64,000 nt of DNA. It comes from Paenibacillus sp. PL2-23 (lineage in GTDB: Bacteria; Bacillota; Bacilli; Paenibacillales; Paenibacillaceae). A program made the position numbers and the translations under genes. The stretch spans positions 3,682,001 to 3,746,000 of the forward strand of contig NZ_CP162129.1 in assembly GCF_040834005.1 (NCBI RefSeq), given 5' to 3'. Below the pieces are notes generated by a model that was not told where the DNA came from, ran no database searches, and saw only the letters and a list, made by a program, of their open reading frames with translations. Below, one piece after another: positions 25,879 to 34,978 of the stretch (the stretch's first letter is position 1; every line of letters starts with the position of its first letter).

Positions 25879-27135
25879 CTAGCGAATCCGCTTCCTCATC
25901 ATGTCCATCGCCTTCACAGGCTTAAGCGTGCGAATCCGGACATGCTGCAGCGGATGCCTGGCCGCATCCAGCGCGTTGCCTTCCAGATCGGTAAGCTCCG
26001 TAACGGTCTGCTTGAAGAATGTGCCGCCGGGTCCTACGAACTCCACCTCTTGGCCTGGCTTGAAGTGATTGCGCTGCTGCAGCGTTGCGAAGCCCGTACA
26101 CTCATCGTAATCCAGCACAATGCCGGCGAAATCATACGGCGCCGCTTTCTCCTCAGGCTCATAGATATGATCCTCAGCCCCAGGCGCGTCCAGGAAGAAG
26201 CCGGTATTAAGCGGCCGGTTTGCGGCCTTGTTCATCTCATCAATCCACTCCTGCTTGACCTCGTAGCCCTCCGGATTGGCGAAATACGAGTCGATGGCCT
26301 GACGGTATACATTCACGACCGTCGCCACGTAATGAATGCTCTTCATCCGGCCTTCGATCTTGAAGCTGTCGACGCCCACCTCGATTAGCTCCGGCAAATA
26401 ATCAATCATACACAGATCCTTAGAGCCCATGGTGAATTGATCCTCGCCCTGCTCATTCATCGGCGCGTCGTCCTGGAACAGATCATATTTCCATCTGCAG
26501 GACTGGCAGCAGCCGCCGCGATTGGAGTCGCGGTCGGTGAAGTGGTTCGATAATACGCATCGTCCCGAATACGACGAGCACATCGCACCATGAATAAACG
26601 CTTCGATCTCAATATCGACGTGTTTTTTTATTTCCGCAATTTCCTCGAAGCTGGTTTCCCGTGCCAGCACGACGCGAGGAAGGCCTTCATCCTTCCAGAA
26701 CTTCACCGCCTGCCAGTTCATCGTGGATTGCTGGGTGCTGAGATGCACCTCCAGCTTCGGCGCCACACGCTGAGCGGTCTCAATAATGATAGGATCCGCC
26801 GCGATAATTGCGGCTATTCCGGCTTCCTCCAGGCTGCGAAGATAGTCCTCCAGCCCTTCAATATCCTCGTTATGCGCATAAATATTGGTGGCGACGAACA
26901 CTTTGGCGCCGTACCGATTGGCGAATTCAACGCCTTCCTTCATTTCCGCGAAGCTGAAATTATCCGCATTGGAACGAAGGCCGTATTTCTGCCCGCCGAT
27001 ATATACAGCGTCCGCTCCGTAATGAATCGCGAACTTCAGCTTCTCGAGATTGCCTGCCGGCGCCAGAAGCTCCGGCCTGTCCAGGCGATGCCTCTTGCCC
27101 TGGTAACGCGGCGCTGTTCTTGTTCCTGCTGTCAT
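25879..27135 (-). CDS. trhP2: U32 family tRNA hydroxylation protein TrhP2 (YrrO)
   Basis: 418 residues, annotated in older work as a U32 peptidase. The family signature is clear: EAFIHGAMCSSYSGRC followed by LSNHFTDRDSNRGGC and CQSCRW, giving the conserved cysteines that hold an iron-sulfur cluster. In B. subtilis YrrN and YrrO (TrhP1/TrhP2) with a prephenate-derived cofactor make 5-hydroxyuridine at the tRNA wobble position. An N-terminal LLAPAGNLEKLKFAIHYGADAVY TIM-barrel start (shown in two parts in the protein) supports the assignment. ATG at 27135 follows GGGAGGTG, better than the in-frame start at 27174. It lies 44 nt downstream of trhP1. Confidence 0.93.
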   Translation of the reverse strand: MTAGTRTAPRYQGKRHRLDRPELLAPAGNLEKLKFAIHYGADAVYIGGQKYGLRSNADNFSFAEMKEGVEFANRYGAKVFVATNIYAHNEDIEGLEDYLRSLEEAGIAAIIAADPIIIETAQRVAPKLEVHLSTQQSTMNWQAVKFWKDEGLPRVVLARETSFEEIAEIKKHVDIEIEAFIHGAMCSSYSGRCVLSNHFTDRDSNRGGCCQSCRWKYDLFQDDAPMNEQGEDQFTMGSKDLCMIDYLPELIEVGVDSFKIEGRMKSIHYVATVVNVYRQAIDSYFANPEGYEVKQEWIDEMNKAANRPLNTGFFLDAPGAEDHIYEPEEKAAPYDFAGIVLDYDECTGFATLQQRNHFKPGQEVEFVGPGGTFFKQTVTELTDLEGNALDAARHPLQHVRIRTLKPVKAMDMMRKRIR

Positions 27136-27179
27136 CTTGCTCCACACCTCCCGCTTTCCTTGCTTTTTGAACAACCTCT

Positions 27180-28112
27180 TTAATACACCTGTTCCTTATA
27201 GAAAAATCCATACGTCAGCTCACGCTTCGGATCTTGTACGTCGCGAATGGCGTCCAGCCACTCCTCCTGGAACTCATACCCCTCCGGGTCTGCTAGATAG
27301 GCGTCGATGGCCTGTCGATAGGCTTTGACGACTACTTCATTATACTCGATTGATTTCAATATGCCTTCTATTTTTAGGCTGTCGACACAAATTACCAGCA
27401 GCTCATGCAGGTTTTCCAGCATACAGATATCGTCTGAGCTCATAATATGGGTGCCGTTGGCGTCCTCATAGATCGGATAGCGCTCATCCGGCCGCTCCGC
27501 CTCCATCAGATAGAGTCCCCGCTCCCTGTCGACCTCGCGGCCCCCCTGCTCCTGCCCCTTATGATCCAGATAGCTGTTCACCAGCGTGCGTTTGGAATGA
27601 TAAATATTAGTCATGCCATGCACCTGCACCTGAAGCGCCAGCTTCGACTTCGCCTTCATCTCCTCGATTTGCTCCATATTGATTTCGCGTGCCACAACAA
27701 AGCGCGAAGCGCCGCGGCGAGCCCAATATTCCGCGGTCGCGTAGTTCGTCGACGTCATCTCGGCGTTCCAATGCAGCGCGATGCCTGGCGCATGGGCCTT
27801 GGCTGCCATCAGCACGGCGGGATCGCCGAATACGATCCCGTCTACCTTCGCCTCGTGCAAGCCCTCCATATATTGGGGAAGAGTCTCAAGCGTCTTGTTG
27901 TCGATAAGGTTGTTAATGGCTACATAGATACGCTTATCCCGCGCATGGAGGATAGAAGCCGCTTCGCGAATCATGTCCAGCGTGAATTCGCCGGCTAGTC
28001 TGGAGCCGTAACGCGCTTCTCCGATGACGAAGGCGTCCGCTCCAGCCTCCATAAGACGCTGCAGCTCCTCCATACCGGATGCGGTAACCAGCAGCTCAGG
28101 TTTGTATGCCAT
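27180..28112 (-). CDS. trhP1: U32 family tRNA hydroxylation protein TrhP1 (YrrN)
   Basis: 310-residue partner of TrhP2, the same length as B. subtilis YrrN. It has the U32 barrel start (LLVTASGMEELQRLMEAGAD) but not the four-cysteine cluster signature of its partner; at the equivalent place it reads QVHGMTNIYHSKRTLVNSYL. The pair presumably works as a heteromer in wobble-uridine 5-hydroxylation. It begins 22 nt after mltG. In B. subtilis the methyltransferase gene trmR (yrrM) lies between mltG and this gene; here it is absent. Confidence 0.92.
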   Translation of the reverse strand: MAYKPELLVTASGMEELQRLMEAGADAFVIGEARYGSRLAGEFTLDMIREAASILHARDKRIYVAINNLIDNKTLETLPQYMEGLHEAKVDGIVFGDPAVLMAAKAHAPGIALHWNAEMTSTNYATAEYWARRGASRFVVAREINMEQIEEMKAKSKLALQVQVHGMTNIYHSKRTLVNSYLDHKGQEQGGREVDRERGLYLMEAERPDERYPIYEDANGTHIMSSDDICMLENLHELLVICVDSLKIEGILKSIEYNEVVVKAYRQAIDAYLADPEGYEFQEEWLDAIRDVQDPKRELTYGFFYKEQVY

Positions 28113-28133
28113 GATGAATCTCCCCTTTGGGCC

Positions 28134-29258
28134 TTATTTGGCGGATTGCTCGCTTCTCGCAATATTGCGCTGATGCTCACTGAAGGTCTCAGCGAATAGA
28201 TGGGTTTGGGTGCCATCCTTTTTCGTTACATAGAACAAATAGGTCGTATCCGCCGGATACAGCGCGGCTTGGATGGAGGCCAGACTTGGGCTTGCGATCG
28301 GGCCAGGCGGCAATCCGTCTATTTTGTACGTATTATATGGACTGTCGATCTCCAGATCCGCAAGCGACAGCACCTGCTTCGGCGTATCCAGCGCATACTG
28401 TACGGTAGCGTCGATCTGCAGCCTCATTGGCAGGCTTAGCCGGTTGTAGATCACACCAGCGACAAGCGCCCGCTCCTCGTCCACAACGACCTCGCGCTCC
28501 ACAAGCGAAGCGATCGTCAATATTTCATGCAGCGTACGTCCGGACGCTTCCATCGTATCCTGCCAATCATCCGGCAAGGTGGCCAGCTTGCGGTCCGTTT
28601 CGGTCAGCAGCCGAATCAATATTTCTTCCTCGGTGCTTCCTTTTTTCATTTCATAGGTATCTGGGAACAAGTAACCTTCCAGACGCTTATGAAGAGCGGC
28701 CGAATCAGGAATGCCCCGCGCCGCTTCGGCATCGCCCCATGAGCGCTTCGTCTCCGCCAGCTCCAGGAAGGCCGTTCGATCGACAATACCTTCCGCCGCC
28801 AGCTTATCGGCAATTTGCAGGACGGTCAGGCCTTCCGGTATCGTAAATTTGACCGTTTCCTCCTGGATAATGTCACCCGCGTTAAGCTTAGCGATAATAC
28901 TGTCGATTGGCATGCCCGGCGTCAGCTCGTAAGTCCCAGCCTGGAAGCGTGAGCCCTCATCCTTGAATTGCAAAAAATAACTAAAAACAAAGCCGTTTTT
29001 GATGATGCCATTCTCTTCAAGCACGTCGGCTACCGAATTGGCGGACATGCCCCGCGCAATCGTCACCTGCTTGGCTTCGCCATCGGCTGTCGGCTGAAGG
29101 CTATTCCATACATAGAATGCCGCGCTGCCCACTATGATAAGCATAATGCCAAGCAGGCTGAGCGCTACCCATAAGTTGATCAGCCAGCGGCGCGGTCCCC
29201 TGTTTTTTTTGCGTTTTTTACCCTTATGCTGCTTCTGCGTCTCTTCCGTCGTATCCAA
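28134..29258 (-). CDS. mltG: Endolytic murein transglycosylase MltG (YrrL)
   Basis: Bitopic membrane protein of about 374 residues that cleaves nascent glycan strands and limits their length. It has a Lys/Arg-rich cytoplasmic tail (about 10-26), one helix (about 27-50), a LysM-like subdomain, then the YceG catalytic domain with the expected Glu in LTIASLVEREV (about 254) and the LPPGPIASPSLASI motif. The TTG at 29258 is preferred: AAAGAGGGTG lies 8 nt upstream, while the in-frame GTG at 29297 has none. It is followed closely by trhP1 and trhP2 and preceded by a terminator, so it heads its own unit. Confidence 0.93.
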   Translation of the reverse strand: MDTTEETQKQHKGKKRKKNRGPRRWLINLWVALSLLGIMLIIVGSAAFYVWNSLQPTADGEAKQVTIARGMSANSVADVLEENGIIKNGFVFSYFLQFKDEGSRFQAGTYELTPGMPIDSIIAKLNAGDIIQEETVKFTIPEGLTVLQIADKLAAEGIVDRTAFLELAETKRSWGDAEAARGIPDSAALHKRLEGYLFPDTYEMKKGSTEEEILIRLLTETDRKLATLPDDWQDTMEASGRTLHEILTIASLVEREVVVDEERALVAGVIYNRLSLPMRLQIDATVQYALDTPKQVLSLADLEIDSPYNTYKIDGLPPGPIASPSLASIQAALYPADTTYLFYVTKKDGTQTHLFAETFSEHQRNIARSEQSAK

Positions 29259-29325
29259 CCTGATCGCACCCTCTTTAACAAGTTTCACAAGGCGCACACG
29301 CTAGCGCCCCTACATGCTTATGCTC

Positions 29326-29354
29326 GAAAAAAAGAGCGGTTATAAGCCGCCCTT
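29326..29354 (-). terminator. Terminator between the DUF1292 gene and mltG
   Basis: Arms aagagcgg (29332-29339) and ccgccctt (29347-29354), one G-U pair, followed by seven U on the minus strand. It closes the alaS operon. Confidence 0.85.
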
Positions 29355-29380
29355 TTCGTTCAACTATAGGAATGTCGCTA

Positions 29381-29692
29381 TTATGGACGCTCGTCGCCCG
29401 CGAACATCATGTCGTCATACGCTTCGGAGACGTTCTCCCATTCTTCATCGTCTTCGATGGACTCCAGATGCGGTTCCCCGTCCTCCAATCGAATACGAAG
29501 CAGCTCCACTTCATCCTCGGCGCGCATTGCATCATTCTGCAGGGCCGCATATGCCTGATCGCCGAATTGAAATTCCGCCTTGATAAGATACACTTCCGTC
29601 GCGCCGTCCTCGGACACGAGCTCGATCTCGCCGCCGAACAGCTCCTGCAGCCGGTTCAACCTAACGGGAGACTGACCCTCTCTCTCCGGCAT
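29381..29692 (-). CDS. DUF1292 protein, second tandem copy
   Basis: Acidic protein of 103 residues related to YrzB. The DUF1292 features are the strand pattern EIELVSEDGATEVYLIKAEF and the C-terminal DEEWENVSEAYDDMMF, which matches the equivalent EEWSMVEETFNTLL of the upstream gene. The ATG overlaps the stop of the upstream copy (TAATG), with GGAGGAG 8 nt upstream. Function unknown; the strong negative charge suggests binding to a basic partner. B. subtilis has only one such gene here. Confidence 0.85.
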   Translation of the reverse strand: MPEREGQSPVRLNRLQELFGGEIELVSEDGATEVYLIKAEFQFGDQAYAALQNDAMRAEDEVELLRIRLEDGEPHLESIEDDEEWENVSEAYDDMMFAGDERP

Positions 29693-29988
29693 TAGTCCTG
29701 CTCCTCCAGCTCGCCGAGAAGCGTGTTGAACGTCTCTTCGACCATGCTCCACTCTTCCTCGTCTTCGATCGTATACAGCTTAAGATCGTCGCCTTCTTCC
29801 TCATAGCGGAACGCGTATACCTCGTCTTCCTCTTCGTCCGCGCCAATGAGCGGAACAACCATCATATATTTCTGATCCGAACCATCTACCTCGAATTTCA
29901 TGATGACCTCGAATTCTTCTTCGTTGCCCTCTTCATCCGGAATGTATATGATTTCCGGCTCTTCGTACTGCATGTCGTCCTTTGTCAT
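29692..29988 (-). CDS. yrzB: DUF1292 protein YrzB
   Basis: Very acidic 98-residue protein of unknown function found beside ruvX in most Firmicutes. The stretch PDEEGNEEEFEVIMKFEVDG and the end IEDEEEWSMVEETFNTLL fit DUF1292. The ATG at 29988 follows AGGTGAGGG that overlaps the ruvX stop; it is 9 nt downstream of that stop. It is translationally coupled with both neighbours. Confidence 0.9.
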   Translation of the reverse strand: MTKDDMQYEEPEIIYIPDEEGNEEEFEVIMKFEVDGSDQKYMMVVPLIGADEEEDEVYAFRYEEEGDDLKLYTIEDEEEWSMVEETFNTLLGELEEQD

Positions 29989-29996
29989 CGTTACCC

Positions 29997-30413
29997 TCAC
30001 CTTTTCGTATTAGAATCGAGATAATTTTGCAAAATGAGCGCTGCGGCCATTTTGTCTATGACTTGCTTTCGCTTCTTGCGGCTGACGTCCGCTTCCAGGA
30101 GCGTTCGCTCGGCTGCTACCGTTGTCAGCCTTTCATCCCAAAGGTGAACTGGTATTTCTAGCTTCTGCCCAATCTGCTCGGCAAATGCGATGCAAATTTC
30201 GCCACGCGGGCCGACGGATCCATTCATATTTTTCGGTAAGCCTACTACAATCTCGGAAACCTCGTGCTCCTTGACAAGCTCCGCAAGCCGGTCCAGCTCG
30301 CCGCCGTCTCGCCGCTTCTCCACAACGGTCAGGCCTTGCGCCGTCCATCTGAACGCGTCGCTTACCGCCACGCCGATATTGCGGTCTCCATAGTCAATCC
30401 CCATTACTCTCAT
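29997..30413 (-). CDS. ruvX: RuvX/YqgF family resolvase-like nuclease (YrrK)
   Basis: 138-residue RNase H-fold protein. The first strand MGIDYGDRNIGVAVSD carries the catalytic Asp, EIVVGLPKNMNGS the second acidic position, and WDERLTTVAAERTLLEADVSRKKRKQ (in two parts) the third with the conserved C-terminal region. YqgF proteins take part in 16S rRNA 5' end maturation in E. coli and have Holliday-junction resolvase-like folds; which role applies here is not decided by sequence. Between ireB and yrzB, as in B. subtilis. Confidence 0.93.
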   Translation of the reverse strand: MRVMGIDYGDRNIGVAVSDAFRWTAQGLTVVEKRRDGGELDRLAELVKEHEVSEIVVGLPKNMNGSVGPRGEICIAFAEQIGQKLEIPVHLWDERLTTVAAERTLLEADVSRKKRKQVIDKMAAALILQNYLDSNTKR

Positions 30414-30433
30414 TCGCCGTCCGGCTCCTTACG

Positions 30434-30697
30434 TTACTGATTCTTGTGCTGCAAGTAAAACCGGACCAACTCTTCAATCAATTCGTCGCGTTCCTTCTTG
30501 CGGATCAAACTTCTGGCGTTGTTGTGCCGCGGTATATACGCGGGGTCTCCGGACAGCAAATACCCAACGATCTGGTTAATGGGGTTATATTCCTTCTCCA
30601 GGAGCGCTTCGTGCACCTTGAGCAGAATGTCCCCAGAAGAAGTCTCCACCCCCTCCGCCTTCACGTTAAACTTCATTGTTTGGTCCATAGAACTCAT
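30434..30697 (-). CDS. ireB: IreB family regulatory phosphoprotein (YrzL)
   Basis: 87-residue UPF0297 protein. In Enterococcus IreB is phosphorylated by the Ser/Thr kinase IreK and influences cephalosporin resistance. The sequence [20 protein letters not shown] with a Thr-rich N-terminus and [20 protein letters not shown] is characteristic. ATG at 30697 has GAGGTG 6 nt upstream. It lies between alaS and ruvX, the conserved order. Confidence 0.95.
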   Translation of the reverse strand: MSSMDQTMKFNVKAEGVETSSGDILLKVHEALLEKEYNPINQIVGYLLSGDPAYIPRHNNARSLIRKKERDELIEELVRFYLQHKNQ

Positions 30698-30749
30698 CAA
30701 CAGCACCTCGCTTTCCAAAAACCATCCAAATAATTGTTGCCTAGATTTA

Positions 30750-33383
30750 CTATATCACATTCGCCTTGCTGACAGCCAGTTCTTCCGCAACTTTGAGCGC
30801 TTCATCAAGCTTGGACACATCCTTGCCGCCTGCTTGGGCCATATCCGGACGTCCGCCGCCGTTGCCGCCGCACACGATTGCCGCTTCCTTCACGATATTC
30901 CCTGCATGGAAGCCCTTCTTCACGAGATCCGCCGATACCGCAGCAGCCAGGTTCACCTTGTCCTCGCCGGCCGCGCCCAGCACGATAACGCTGGAGCTCA
31001 GCTTCACCTTAAGCTCGTCCACGATGCCGCGAAGCGCCTCCATCGATGGCGCATTGACTCTAGCGCTGAGAATGGTGATATCGCCGACCTTAACCGACTT
31101 GGACTCCAGCGAGCTCGCCTCGATCCGGCTCAGCTTCGCTTGCAGCGATTCATTCTCGCGGGACAGCTCCTTGAGTTGGGCGTTCAAGCTGTCAATCCGC
31201 TTCGGCACGTCCGCCACATTGGATTTCAGGGAGCTTGCCGCCAGCTTCAGAAGCTCCATCTGTTCCTCATAATAAGCGTAAGCGTGCTTGCCTGTCACAG
31301 CCTCGATGCGGCGAACGCCGGAGCCGATGCCGCTCTCGCCCAACAGCTTGAACATGCCAATCTGCGAGGTATTGCGCACATGACAGCCGCCGCACAGCTC
31401 AAGGCTGTATTCGCCAACCCGCACAACGCGAACGACGTCGCCGTATTTCTCGCCGAATAGTGCCATCGCACCCATCGCTTTGGCTTCCGCCAGCGATTTG
31501 TTCGAGATGTCGACATCCGTTCCGTACCAGATTTGCTCGTTCACGCGGCGCTCGATATCCGCAAGCTCCTCCGGCGTAACGCTGCCGAAATGCGAGAAGT
31601 CGAAGCGAAGACGCTCGCTCTCCACGAGGGAGCCCGCTTGATTAACGTGATCGCCCAACACTTCTTTGAGCGCTTTATGCAGCAAGTGAGTCGCCGTATG
31701 GTTCTTAATAATCGCTTCGCGCGACGCCTTGTCGACCGATGCCTGCGCTTTCGCGCCGACAGCCGGTGTACCGGCTTCCACAACCGCATGATGGACGGTT
31801 TGTCCGTGCGGAGCTTTGGTCACATTTTTGACGCGTACAGCGAAGGTGTCGCCTGTTATAAGGCCAATATCCGCAACCTGCCCGCCGCTTTCCGCGTAGA
31901 ATGGCGTCCGGTCCAGAAGCAGCATAATTTCGTCGCCTTCGTTCGCTTCCTGGGCCAGCTCGTCGCCCAGCACGATAGCGGTAATATGGGACTCTGTTAT
32001 CAGATCATTATAGCCAACAAATTCGCTTTTAACCGTCAGATCAGCCAGCGGACCGCCCTGTACCTTCATGCTGGCTGTGTCGCGGCGTCCGCCGCGTCCG
32101 CGCTCGCGCTGCAGCTCCATCTCCCCGTCGAAGCCCTCGCGGTCCACAGTCAGGCCGTGTTCTGCGGCAAAGTCCTCCGTCAAGTCGAACGGGAAGCCAT
32201 ACGTATCGTAGAGACGGAAAGCGTCCGCGCCGGCAATCACCTTGCTGCCCGCGCCTGTTGCCGAAGCCACCACATCGGCCAGAAGCGCCAGACCCTCTGT
32301 CAGCGTCTCATGGAACCGCTCTTCTTCCGTGCGGATCACGCGCTCGATGAACTCGCGCTTCTCGACCACTTCCGGATAGTAGACGCCCATAATGTCGCCT
32401 ACATCAGCTGTGAGCTCATGCAGGAACGGCCGGTCGACGCCGAGCTTCTTCCCGTAGCGCACCGCGCGGCGCAGCAGCCTGCGGATAATGTAGCCTCTGC
32501 CTTCGTTGGAAGGCATGACGCCGTCTCCTACCGAGAATACCACGGTACGAATATGGTCCGCGATCACCTTGAGCGCAACGTCATGGTCGGCGTTAACATG
32601 ATACTTCACACCCGCAATCTCGCAGGTCCGATCGATGATGGGGCGGAACAGGTCGGTATCGAAGTTGGAGTCTACATCCTGCAGAATGGAAGCAAAGCGC
32701 TCCAGCCCCGCGCCGGTATCAATATTTTTGTTCGGAAGCGGCGTGTAGCTGCCGTCCTTGTTATGATTAAATTGCGAGAACACAAGATTCCATACTTCCA
32801 GGAAGCGCTCATTCTCTCCGCCCGGCCAGCATTCCGGATCGGACAGGTCGCCGTATTTGTCGCCGCGGTCATAGAAAATTTCCGTACAAGGTCCGCATGG
32901 ACCTTCGCCAATATCCCAGAAATTTTCTTCCAGCTTGTAGATCCGCTCAGCCGGCAGGCCGATCTTCTCGTTCCAGAAGCGGAAAGCCTCCTCGTCCTCC
33001 GGATAGACGGTAACGGACAGACGGTTCGGGTCGAAGCCGATCCATTTCTTGTCGGTCAGGAACTCCCACGCCCAAGTAATAACTTCTTCCTTGAAATAGT
33101 CGCCAATGGAGAAGTTGCCCAGCATCTCGAAGAACGTGTGATGCCTGCGCGTCTTCCCTACGTTCTCGATATCATTGGTCCGAATGCACTTCTGGGAGTT
33201 CGCGATGCGCGGATTGTCAGGAACGACTCGTCCGTCGAAATACGGCTTGAGCGGCGCCATGCCGGCATTAATCCACAAGAGCGATGGATCGTTATGCGGG
33301 ACGAGCGACGCGCTTGGCTCGATGGCATGTCCCTTCTCCTCGAAAAACTGCAGCCATTTGGATCTGATTTCACTTGCTTTCAT
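30750..33383 (-). CDS. alaS: Alanyl-tRNA synthetase
   Basis: Class II synthetase of 877 residues. The aminoacylation domain opens with [19 protein letters not shown] and includes [20 protein letters not shown]. The editing domain has [11 protein letters not shown] and CGGCHVRN, the zinc-binding set that hydrolyses Ser- and Gly-tRNA(Ala). A C-terminal DHHA1 domain ([15 protein letters not shown]) follows. ATG at 33383 has CAGGAGG with good spacing; upstream codons belong to the T-box leader. It heads the operon alaS-ireB-ruvX-yrzB-DUF1292. Confidence 0.98.
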   Translation of the reverse strand: MKASEIRSKWLQFFEEKGHAIEPSASLVPHNDPSLLWINAGMAPLKPYFDGRVVPDNPRIANSQKCIRTNDIENVGKTRRHHTFFEMLGNFSIGDYFKEEVITWAWEFLTDKKWIGFDPNRLSVTVYPEDEEAFRFWNEKIGLPAERIYKLEENFWDIGEGPCGPCTEIFYDRGDKYGDLSDPECWPGGENERFLEVWNLVFSQFNHNKDGSYTPLPNKNIDTGAGLERFASILQDVDSNFDTDLFRPIIDRTCEIAGVKYHVNADHDVALKVIADHIRTVVFSVGDGVMPSNEGRGYIIRRLLRRAVRYGKKLGVDRPFLHELTADVGDIMGVYYPEVVEKREFIERVIRTEEERFHETLTEGLALLADVVASATGAGSKVIAGADAFRLYDTYGFPFDLTEDFAAEHGLTVDREGFDGEMELQRERGRGGRRDTASMKVQGGPLADLTVKSEFVGYNDLITESHITAIVLGDELAQEANEGDEIMLLLDRTPFYAESGGQVADIGLITGDTFAVRVKNVTKAPHGQTVHHAVVEAGTPAVGAKAQASVDKASREAIIKNHTATHLLHKALKEVLGDHVNQAGSLVESERLRFDFSHFGSVTPEELADIERRVNEQIWYGTDVDISNKSLAEAKAMGAMALFGEKYGDVVRVVRVGEYSLELCGGCHVRNTSQIGMFKLLGESGIGSGVRRIEAVTGKHAYAYYEEQMELLKLAASSLKSNVADVPKRIDSLNAQLKELSRENESLQAKLSRIEASSLESKSVKVGDITILSARVNAPSMEALRGIVDELKVKLSSSVIVLGAAGEDKVNLAAAVSADLVKKGFHAGNIVKEAAIVCGGNGGGRPDMAQAGGKDVSKLDEALKVAEELAVSKANVI

Positions 33384-33426
33384 CTTTGCGATTCCTCCTG
33401 ATTGACGACGATTAGGTCCTGTAAAA

Positions 33427-33695
33427 TTTAAAAAAGCCCCTGTCAATGACAGGGACGAAGCAATTCGCGGTACCACCCTGGTTATCGCTCGCCTGCGCGG
33501 GCAATCTCCTTGAAGGACTATAACGGGTCCAGCCGGTGAAGTTCATTCACACTCGGAATAGAGCTTTCGGCCACTCTTCGCATAAACGCTCTCTCAGCCA
33601 TCGAATGCCAAGCCTGTAGCTAAGCAGCGAAGGAGCGTTCTCTCTGGATGGCGGGCAATGGCTTACTTCAATCCCTCAACGTGTTCACGCATATA
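33427..33695 (-). promoter_or_regulatory. T-box riboswitch of alaS
   Basis: The T-box sequence AGGGTGGTACCGCG is at 33466-33479 (minus strand), followed by a terminator with stem ccctgtc/gacaggg (33438-33444 and 33448-33454) and six U. Upstream is a long structured leader that begins about 33695. Uncharged tRNA(Ala) should bind, stabilise the antiterminator and allow alaS transcription. I could not place the specifier codon with certainty. Confidence 0.93.
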
Positions 33696-33701
33696 GTTCA
33701 A

Positions 33702-33730
33702 ATTATATCCATAGAGTGAAAACCTGTCAA
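33702..33730 (-). promoter_or_regulatory. Consensus SigA promoter of alaS
   Basis: TTGACA (33725-33730), 17-bp spacer, TATAAT (33702-33707), perfect in both hexamers. The -35 hexamer overlaps the stop codon of yrrI (33727-33729). Confidence 0.9.
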
Positions 33731-34797
33731 ATGATCTTCCTTCTCACGTAATAAGCGAACATATGCTGAATAATGACCTTGCACGCCGCGAATATCGGAA
33801 CGGCCAGAATCATCCCGACAATGCCCGCCACTTCACCCCCAACCAGCAGCGCAAATATAATGAGCAGCGGATGCATATGCAGCGTCCTTCCCACCACCTG
33901 CGGCGAAATCACATTGCCCTCGAGTATTTGGCAGGCGGTATTGACGATAGCGACCATGACCATCATTTTGAGAGATACGGTAGAGGCAATAAGCAGAGCG
34001 GGCGCAGCCCCGAAGAACGGCCCCATATACGGGATGACGTTCGTGATGGCCACAATCCCGGCAAGCAGCAGCGCATAAGGCATCCCGATCAGCAGGTAGC
34101 CGCAATACGCCAGTATGCCCACAATAAGACAGACGAGAAATTGACCGCGAATGTAGCTTCCCAGGGCGTGATCGATATCCTTCATGAGCCGGACTGTGTT
34201 TTTGCGATGGGATTTAGGCACATAGGTGATGACGGTCCGCTCGAACACGTCGAAATCCTTCAATATATAGAAAGCCAGGAATGGAATGATGAACGTGACG
34301 AACACCGCATTCAGCACATTGCCGATATTATTGACGAAGGCGAACAGCGTTTCGGACACTCGCTTCTCCATGCCAAGCAGCGCCCTCTCTACACCGTCAC
34401 GGAAGCTGTCAGGGAGAAACGATGTGTTGTTGATATCCGTCATCAGACTTTGCGCCCGAAGGCTCAGCTCCGGAATATGACGATTGAATTCCTGCAGCTG
34501 CTCGATGAACATCGGAATCATATTGACGAGCAGCACAGTAAGCGCCGCGCAGAATACGGCATAGATCAGCAGCACCGCAACCGTCCGCGGCACCTTTCTC
34601 TCATGAAGCAGCGTGACAATGGGATTGAGCACGTAAGAGATGATCATCGCGACGAGGAACGGACCAAGAACAGCTTTGATGAAATCATATATAGTAACAA
34701 GCAGCGGCTTCAGCAGCATCAGGAAATAAATTGCAATCAGTCCAAGAATCAAATAAATCAGCCATACAAAAAATCGGTTGCCCGTAAACCGCTCCAT
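33727..34797 (-). CDS. yrrI: AI-2E family transporter (YrrI)
   Basis: Integral membrane protein of 356 residues, PerM/AI-2E family, about eight helices with a soluble loop near 100-150. Position immediately upstream of alaS matches B. subtilis yrrI. Biochemical function is unknown. ATG at 34797 follows GGGGGTG by 5 nt; an in-frame start at 34863 lacks a Shine-Dalgarno. It is divergent from the SGNH-MBOAT pair. In B. subtilis the glnQHMP operon lies next to it; it is not present here. Confidence 0.88.
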   Translation of the reverse strand: MERFTGNRFFVWLIYLILGLIAIYFLMLLKPLLVTIYDFIKAVLGPFLVAMIISYVLNPIVTLLHERKVPRTVAVLLIYAVFCAALTVLLVNMIPMFIEQLQEFNRHIPELSLRAQSLMTDINNTSFLPDSFRDGVERALLGMEKRVSETLFAFVNNIGNVLNAVFVTFIIPFLAFYILKDFDVFERTVITYVPKSHRKNTVRLMKDIDHALGSYIRGQFLVCLIVGILAYCGYLLIGMPYALLLAGIVAITNVIPYMGPFFGAAPALLIASTVSLKMMVMVAIVNTACQILEGNVISPQVVGRTLHMHPLLIIFALLVGGEVAGIVGMILAVPIFAACKVIIQHMFAYYVRRKII

Positions 34798-34943
34798 CCC
34801 TGCACCCCCACAAATGCCTAACCGAAACACCAGTTGTAATAGTATATGTACAACCTTGGGCAATCATCCTTCTCCTCCAAAAAACTTCAAGTTCAACCGG
34901 GCTAGCCCTTTGCAAAATCTAGTAGATTTTAATTAACTTCTCC

Positions 34944-34952
34944 TGCTATACT
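34944..34952 (+). promoter_or_regulatory. Extended -10 promoter candidate of the SGNH-MBOAT pair
   Basis: TGCTATACT, an extended -10, lies 26 nt upstream of the SGNH gene start in an AT-rich stretch. No good -35 is visible. Confidence 0.4.
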
Positions 34953-34978
34953 AATTCTAGTCTGGAGGGAAAATAAGG

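Noticed and set aside
31533..33401. Open frame of 622 codons on the plus strand opposite alaS
   Set aside because: It mirrors alaS, a certain gene, on the opposite strand, a typical effect of high GC at third positions. Its predicted product has no recognisable domain.
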